The position numbers and the translations under genes are program-made. Shown here piece after piece: positions 59,356-64,000 of a DNA stretch of 64,000 bases. Every line of letters begins with the position of its first letter. Positions within the stretch are counted from its first letter, which is position 1. This stretch comes from Sorangium aterium (GTDB taxonomy: Bacteria > Myxococcota_A > Polyangia > Polyangiales > Polyangiaceae), in NCBI RefSeq assembly GCF_028368935.1, contig NZ_JAQNDK010000004.1:744001-808000 (forward strand), read 5' to 3'. The notes below the pieces were generated by a model. The model did no database searches. It saw only the letters and a program-made list of their open reading frames with translations, and was not told where the DNA came from.

Positions 59356-60729
59356 TCACCGCCCCGCGACAGTACGAGGCGGGGCGCTCCGTCTGGCCGG
59401 CCCGAGCTCGAGGCCGATCCCGCCGAGGAAGCGCACGGGATCGGGCTGAAGATCGGCGACCTGCAGCGCGGGGGTCGAGAGCCGGTTCAGCGGCACGTCG
59501 AGGCTCGTCCAGAGGGAGATGCGGAGCTCATCGGAGATCCGGAGGCTCAGCCCCGTCGTGGGCGCGACGCTGATCAGCAGGTCGGTCACCCGCTCGTCGA
59601 ACGCCCGAGGCGGTCCTTCTGGCGAGGACGCTCCCGGCGGACCCGGCGATCTCCAGAGCGCGTGCGGCGCTCGCCACGCGCCGCTCCGCGAGACGACGTC
59701 GAAGGTGGCCCGGCCGCCGAGATGGAAGGCCCAGCGCCCGCTCCCGATGTCGAAGCGGTGGCCCCCGCTCGCGAAGAGCGGCGTCCGATCGAGATCCAGA
59801 TCGAAACCCGCGCGCTGCACCTGGAGGTGCTGTGTGTCCATCCAGTCGTAGCCGGCGCCGACGTAGGAATCGGGCGTGGGCGTCCACGACAGCGAGAGCG
59901 AGACGGCGCTCTGCCAGGGGACGTGCGCTCCGAACGTGCCGCCCGCGTAGCCGGCCGAGAGGAACCACCGCCGCCACCACGCGGCGTCAGCGTGATCGAG
60001 CATCGAGGGCGGCGGCGCGGGGCGCTCGTCCGGCGCCGCCGCGGACGGCGTCGGCGGGGGCGCCTGCGCGGGCGGTCGAGACGGAGGGGCCGCGGGCGGC
60101 GCGGGCGCGTCCGGCGGCGCGGACGGCGTCGGCGGGGGCGCGGCCTGCGCGGCGCCGCCGACCTCGAGGCTCGCCATCCCGGCCCCGGTGATGGGCCCCT
60201 CCAGCACCTCCTCCGCCGCCGAGCCCGCGACGTTCGCGAGCGCCTCGACGGCCGCGGACGTCCGCCCGGGAGGCGCAGGGAACCGCCGCGAGTACACGCG
60301 CTCTCCGCCGCGCGGGAAGAGATAGAGGGCGAGCTCGTTGCCCGGGCCTGCCTCGATCCACAGCGCGCCCTGCGCGGACCATTGCTCCACGAGCGCGCGC
60401 GCCGCCGCCACGCGCTCGCCGACATCGAGCGCGGGCGCCGGCGCGCGCCGCACCACGTGGAGCCCGACGCCCGAGGGCCGGACGTGCGCCGCGACGAGCG
60501 CAGCGGCGTGCGCCTCGAGCGGCGAGCCCGGGCGCCCGGCGACGATCAGCACGAGCGCCCGCTGCGCAGCGGGCGCCTCGCCCGCGCCGGCGCGCTCCGG
60601 GGCGCGCGGCTCGTCCGCCGCGGCCGCGCCCGACGCCAGCGCGAGCGACGCCGCCGCGAGCAGCGCGGGCGCCTTGCGCCGGCGCGCGGCGCAACGGGGG
60701 CAGTTCGGTCGTGCGGCGCTCGACGTCAT
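59356..60729 (-). CDS. Exported barrel-like protein (second ECF triad)
   Basis: This 457-residue protein has a signal peptide (ASLALASGAAAADE), an N-terminal domain of about 150 residues (ALVLIVAGRPGSPLEAHAAALV, YLFPRGGERVYSRRFPA, AAVEALANVAGSAAEEVLEG), a Pro/Ala-rich linker and a C-terminal barrel-like region of about 210 residues (WFLSAGYAGGTFGAHVPWQSAVSLSLSW). This matches the plan of the 28561-29580 protein: small domain, Pro linker, barrel. It may be the outer-membrane input or output of the sigma system. It is divergent from the DNA polymerase IV gene. Confidence 0.72.
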   Translation of the reverse strand: MTSSAARPNCPRCAARRRKAPALLAAASLALASGAAAADEPRAPERAGAGEAPAAQRALVLIVAGRPGSPLEAHAAALVAAHVRPSGVGLHVVRRAPAPALDVGERVAAARALVEQWSAQGALWIEAGPGNELALYLFPRGGERVYSRRFPAPPGRTSAAVEALANVAGSAAEEVLEGPITGAGMASLEVGGAAQAAPPPTPSAPPDAPAPPAAPPSRPPAQAPPPTPSAAAPDERPAPPPSMLDHADAAWWRRWFLSAGYAGGTFGAHVPWQSAVSLSLSWTPTPDSYVGAGYDWMDTQHLQVQRAGFDLDLDRTPLFASGGHRFDIGSGRWAFHLGGRATFDVVSRSGAWRAPHALWRSPGPPGASSPEGPPRAFDERVTDLLISVAPTTGLSLRISDELRISLWTSLDVPLNRLSTPALQVADLQPDPVRFLGGIGLELGPARRSAPPRTVAGR

Positions 60730-60843
60730 GACTCACGATCCGCGACGCGGTCCAACGTGTCCGGCTGACGAAGGAAGAAGTAGAGTCGACCCGTAGCAGC
60801 AAACGAGCGACGACGCTACCGCGCAGCACGGCGCCGCCGCGGC

Positions 60844-60873
60844 GTTCAGCCTTCGCGTTCACGTTCAGCCTTC
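60844..60873. repeat. Direct repeat GTTCAGCCTTC upstream of DNA polymerase IV
   Basis: Two 11-bp copies at 60844-60854 and 60863-60873 lie 61-90 bp before the dinB start. GTTCAG is the core of one arm of the LexA site described in Myxococcus, but the other arm is not matched here. They are followed by CCGCTTCA repeats. Confidence 0.4.
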
Positions 60874-60933
60874 ACCGCTTCACCGCTTCACCGCGGCGCG
60901 CGGGCGGCGAGGCGGTACAGAAGAGCACCACCG

Positions 60934-62187
60934 ATGCGACAGATCCTCCACGTCGACATGGACGCGTTCTTCGCGTCGGTCGAGCAGCTCGACGACCCGT
61001 CGCTGCGAGGCCGCCCCGTCCTGGTGGGCGGCGCCTCCCGGCGGGGCGTCGTCGCGGCCGCGTCGTACGAGGCGCGCGCCTCGGGCGCCCGCTCGGCGAT
61101 GCCGATGGTCGAGGCGCTCCGCCGCTGCCCGCAGGCGATCGTGGTGCCGGTGCGGCACGCCCGCTACGCCGAGGTGAGCGCGCAGGTGTTCGCGATCTTC
61201 CGCCGCTTCACGCCGCTCGTGGAGGGGCTGTCGCTCGACGAGGCGTTCCTCGACGTGACCGCGAGCCGCGCGCTCTTCGGCGACGGCGAGGCGATCGCGG
61301 CGCAGATCAAGCGCGCGATCCGCGACGAGACCGGGCTCACGGCCTCCGCCGGCGTCGCGTCCTGCAAGTTCGCCGCGAAGATCGCGAGCGATCTGCGGAA
61401 GCCCGACGGCCTCGTCGTCGTCCCCGGCGACGTCGCCGCCTTCCTCGCGCCGCTACCGCTCGAGCGCATGTGGGGCGTGGGCCCGCGCGCGGCCGATCGG
61501 CTTCACGCGGCGGGGCTCGCGACCATCGGCGATCTCGCGCGCTGCCCCGCGCCGCGCCTCCACGAGCTGCTCGGCCCCGCGTGGGGCGAGCACGTCCGGC
61601 TGCTCGCCGCGGGCGTCGACGAGCGCGCCGTCGTCCCGGGCCGTGCGGCGGAGTCGATCGGCGCGGAGGAGACCGTGGAGGAGGACCTCCGGGGCAGGGA
61701 GCCGATCGAGCGCTGGCTGCTCGATCTGTCGGGCCGCGTGGCGCGGCGCCTGCTCAAGGCGGGCCTGTCCTGCCGCGCGGTGGTGGTGAAGCTCAAGTAC
61801 TCGGACTTCACGCTGCGGACGCGCCAGGCGAGGCTGTCCGAGCCGGTCAGCGACACGGATTCGATCTACATCTGCGCGAAGGGGCTGCTCTCGCGCTTCG
61901 ATCTCTCGCGGCCGGTGCGGCTCGTCGGCGTCGCCGCCGGCGACCTGACGAGCCAGACCGCCGGCCCGACGCTGAGCCTGTTCCCGGTCGCCTCGGAGCG
62001 CCGTCGGCGCCTCGAGGGCGTCGTCGCGGAGGTGGCCGAGCGCTTCGGCGGGAAAGGGCTCACCCGCGCGGCCCTGCTGGAACGGACGGAACAGACGAAA
62101 CAGACGAAACAGACGGAACAGCCGCCCTCGGGCCAGCGGGGCGCGGCCCCGGGCGGGCGCGGGACCGCGCGAGAGAAGAAGATCTAG
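60934..62187 (+). CDS. dinB: DNA polymerase IV (Y-family translesion polymerase)
   Basis: This 417-residue error-prone polymerase has DMDAFFASVE with catalytic Asp8, SLDEAFLD with Asp102-Glu103, the thumb helix-hairpin-helix region (MWGVGPRAADRLHAAGLATIG) and the little-finger domain (SCRAVVVKLKYSDFTLRTRQ). An LSLF segment near the C-terminus could be the beta-clamp contact. The tail contains a short repeat (TEQTKQTKQTEQ) from CAGACGAAA units and is basic. It bypasses damaged bases under SOS or stress. It is not next to imuA/imuB or recA genes here. Confidence 0.93.
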   Translation: MRQILHVDMDAFFASVEQLDDPSLRGRPVLVGGASRRGVVAAASYEARASGARSAMPMVEALRRCPQAIVVPVRHARYAEVSAQVFAIFRRFTPLVEGLSLDEAFLDVTASRALFGDGEAIAAQIKRAIRDETGLTASAGVASCKFAAKIASDLRKPDGLVVVPGDVAAFLAPLPLERMWGVGPRAADRLHAAGLATIGDLARCPAPRLHELLGPAWGEHVRLLAAGVDERAVVPGRAAESIGAEETVEEDLRGREPIERWLLDLSGRVARRLLKAGLSCRAVVVKLKYSDFTLRTRQARLSEPVSDTDSIYICAKGLLSRFDLSRPVRLVGVAAGDLTSQTAGPTLSLFPVASERRRRLEGVVAEVAERFGGKGLTRAALLERTEQTKQTKQTEQPPSGQRGAAPGGRGTAREKKI

Positions 62188-62402
62188 GGCGGGAGGGCAG
62201 GGGCCGTCCGCTGCAGTGGATCCAGCGGGGCAGCGCTGCGTCGCGGGGCGCGGGATGACAGCAGCCACGTTCCAGGGGGCAGCAGCGGTGTCCAAGAAGG
62301 CCTGGCAAGGACTCCTATCCTGAGCGCAGAACGACGGCGCCGCCCGCTCCGAACGCGGTCAGGGCGCGCCGTCGCGGGCTCGCTGCTCAAGGAGAGAACA
62401 CG

Positions 62403-63314
62403 ATGTCACGGAGCTTTGGAACAGCGCTGGTCGCCGCGGCTTTGCTCGCCGGAGGGTGCCTGGACGCAGAGGACGGCGCGACGGCGCCCGCGCCCGTCAT
62501 CCATACGCAGAGCGCAGGGATGAACGGCATCTATGTGAACGCCTATCTGGTCGAGACGGAGCACGGGGTCGTCGCCGTCGACGCGATGCTCACCGTGTCC
62601 GACGCCATCGCGCTGCGACAGAAGCTCGATGGGCTGGGTAAACCGCTCCTCGCCGTGCTCCTCACGCACGGCCACCCCGATCACTACAACGGCGTGACCG
62701 AGCTCGTTCGCGGGCTCGACGCGCCCATCCTGGCGACGGCGGCCGTCGACCAGGTGATCCGGCGGGACGACGAGGCCAAGGCGGCGCAGTGGACCCCGGT
62801 GTTCGGCGAGGAGTGGCCCGCAGCGCGCACCTTCCCGAGCCGGATCGTCGCGTCCGGAGAGACCGTCACGCTCGACGACGTCTCGTTCCAGGTCGAGGAT
62901 CTCGGGCCCGGCGAGTCGCACGCGGACAGCATCTGGGTCATCAAGGCCGATCCGCCGATCGCCTTCATCGGCGATGCCGCCTTCAACGGCACGCACTCCT
63001 ACCTGTCGGACGGCCACTCGGGCGAGTGGCTCGGGAACCTCGACACGCTGGAACAGGCGCTCGGCCCGGACACCGTCGTGTACCCCGGCCACGGCGAGCA
63101 AGGCACCGTGGAACTGCTCGATCCACAGCGCGCCTATCTCCACCTCTACCGCGACACCGTGCGATCGCTGTCCGACGGCGAGAGCCTGACGCCCGAGGCC
63201 AAGGAGTCGCTCACAGGGGTGATGAAGGGCCACTTGCCGACAGACAAGCTGGAGTTCCTGATCCCGCTCGGCGCCGACCCGGTCGCGGCCGAGCTCGCCC
63301 GCGAGGCGGAATGA
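62403..63314 (+). CDS. Metallo-beta-lactamase-fold lipoprotein
   Basis: This 303-residue protein has a lipobox (LLAGGC, Cys19) and an MBL fold. The zinc motif is HGHPDH (His89, His91, Asp93, His94), with further His candidates in GESHADS and YPGHGEQ and the bridging Asp in FIGDAAFNG. It resembles the broad-spectrum MBL-fold hydrolases (lactonase, glyoxalase or sulfatase-like) rather than B1-B3 beta-lactamases; the substrate is unknown. The lipoprotein signal places it in the periplasm or on the outer membrane. AGGAGAG precedes the ATG. Confidence 0.85.
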   Translation: MSRSFGTALVAAALLAGGCLDAEDGATAPAPVIHTQSAGMNGIYVNAYLVETEHGVVAVDAMLTVSDAIALRQKLDGLGKPLLAVLLTHGHPDHYNGVTELVRGLDAPILATAAVDQVIRRDDEAKAAQWTPVFGEEWPAARTFPSRIVASGETVTLDDVSFQVEDLGPGESHADSIWVIKADPPIAFIGDAAFNGTHSYLSDGHSGEWLGNLDTLEQALGPDTVVYPGHGEQGTVELLDPQRAYLHLYRDTVRSLSDGESLTPEAKESLTGVMKGHLPTDKLEFLIPLGADPVAAELAREAE

Positions 63315-63580
63315 GCGCGAGCGCCTGACGCGCGCCTGCGACGCGCCCAGGCAGCGCGAGCGCGGGAACGAGGCGCGGCGATCGGAGGACCAGCGGGGCA
63401 CAGCGAGCCTGCGCGGTCGACGCGGGCCAGGGCTCGCGCTCCTCGTCGACCGCCGGGGAGACCGGGGATCGAGGGCGAGCGGCGCAGGGGGGCCCGCGAT
63501 CCGCGGCTCCGGTCAAGGCCCCGAGATCGCCGCGTCGAACGTGTTGCGAACCCGGCGAGCAGCTCGTGTAGAGTGGGACG

Positions 63581-64000
63581 ATGGCACGGATCGTCGATAC
63601 CAGGTGTCCGCGCTGCGGCGCCCCGCTGCCGATTCAGGCGGGGATGGATGCAGTCACCTGCCAGTACTGCGGCGCGCGGTCGCTCGTCGATCGCGGCAGG
63701 AAGCCGACCACCGCGCCGATCCCGCAAGGCATGCACGTCGTCCGGGTCGCCCCGCCGTCCAGCAACGCCGCGGGGGTCATCGTGATGTCGGTCGTCGTGG
63801 CCATGGTCGTGGTCGGCGCGGCCGCCGGCGCCTTCGTGATGAACGCGTCGGGGCCGTCCAGGGGCGGGTCGACGCCGCTCCTCGGCGTCGTAGCGAAAAC
63901 GTACTTCAGCGATCGGCCCATGCTCGCCGACGTGAACGGCGACGGCACGCCGGACGTGATCGGCAAGAGCAACGTCCCCGGCGGCGAGGAGTGGATCGCG
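63581..64000 (+). CDS. Zinc-ribbon membrane protein with FG-GAP-like segment (partial, runs off window)
   Basis: An open frame from ATG 63581 reaches the window end with no stop (140 codons seen). It begins with a zinc ribbon (CPRCGAPLP at 9-17 and CQYCGA near 31-36) and a charged linker. A single TM helix follows (AGVIVMSVVVAMVVVGAAAG at about 69-88), then LADVNGDGTPDVIGKS, a calcium-loop or FG-GAP-type repeat start. The layout suggests a cytoplasmic metal-binding head with a repeat propeller outside. The rest lies beyond the window. Confidence 0.8.
   Translation, partial: MARIVDTRCPRCGAPLPIQAGMDAVTCQYCGARSLVDRGRKPTTAPIPQGMHVVRVAPPSSNAAGVIVMSVVVAMVVVGAAAGAFVMNASGPSRGGSTPLLGVVAKTYFSDRPMLADVNGDGTPDVIGKSNVPGGEEWIA

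Noticed and set aside
62403-63314. Antibiotic-resistance beta-lactamase
   Set aside because: The HxHxDH fold is shared by many hydrolases; features specific to B1-B3 enzymes are not seen.
1-64000. tRNA and rRNA genes
   Set aside because: No cloverleaf with a T-loop GTTCGAATC-type signature or rRNA core sequence was noticed by eye; a covariance-model scan would be the decisive test.

Overview
The window looks like chromosome from a large-genome myxobacterium, most like Sorangium/Polyangiales. It has very high GC with third-position GC bias and many lipoproteins whose lipobox is followed by Gly/Ser/Thr- or Pro-rich linkers. It also has multi-heme secreted cytochromes, MopE-like Cys motifs, several GTG starts and frequent ATGA/GTGA gene overlaps. 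This placement is inferred from style and gene content, not from a marker gene. No rRNA, tRNA or CRISPR array was seen.

Layout. 0-5.3 kb: the tail of an upstream gene, a sigma-54 activator lacking a sensory domain, a frameshifted Rpn-like gene, a zinc-ribbon thioredoxin, an SRPBCC protein and a GDPD lipoprotein. 5.3-9.5 kb: an operon with a catalytic and a non-catalytic M16 peptidase plus a PAP2 phosphatase. 9.6-19.9 kb: five minus-strand secreted proteins, namely a lysyl oxidase with a second degenerate LOX-like domain, a DUF4397 lipoprotein, a frameshifted four-heme lipoprotein, a PstS-like binding protein and a Vgb-like beta-propeller. 19.9-27.6 kb: an intergenic 73-bp duplication, an SDR, and the operon DUF1592-type protein / DUF1552 protein (frameshifted) / di-heme oxidoreductase. 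27.6-32.8 kb: a LamG lipoprotein, a triad of ECF sigma, anti-sigma-like TPR protein and barrel-like protein, a GH128 remnant coupled to the sigma gene, and a Pro-rich outer-membrane-like protein.

32.8-43.2 kb: a 25-bp tandem repeat array, then a likely trans-envelope sensory locus. It has two orphan binding proteins, a response regulator, a hybrid histidine kinase, a TonB-dependent receptor and, convergent to these, a Peripla_BP_6-type lipoprotein. There is no ABC permease or ATPase. 43.4-48 kb: secreted proteins of unknown function and a six-repeat FG-GAP-like lipoprotein. 48.0-53.7 kb: the most unusual block, five minus-strand genes joined by start/stop overlaps. They encode a PqqD-like protein, an ATP-grasp enzyme, a fold-III PLP decarboxylase, a urea-transporter/M23 fusion and a TPR protein. 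The gene set suggests a pathway on small amino-acid or peptide substrates; no function is known to me.

53.9-56 kb: a degenerate repeat array, an IS481-family element and a broken barrel gene. 56.1-64 kb: a Cys-rich lipoprotein, a second sigma/anti-sigma/barrel triad, DNA polymerase IV, a metallo-beta-lactamase-fold lipoprotein, and the start of a zinc-ribbon membrane protein with an FG-GAP-like segment that runs off the window. Three otherwise well-preserved genes each carry one single-base frameshift near a short C/G run, so base-call error must be excluded before they are treated as real pseudogenes.
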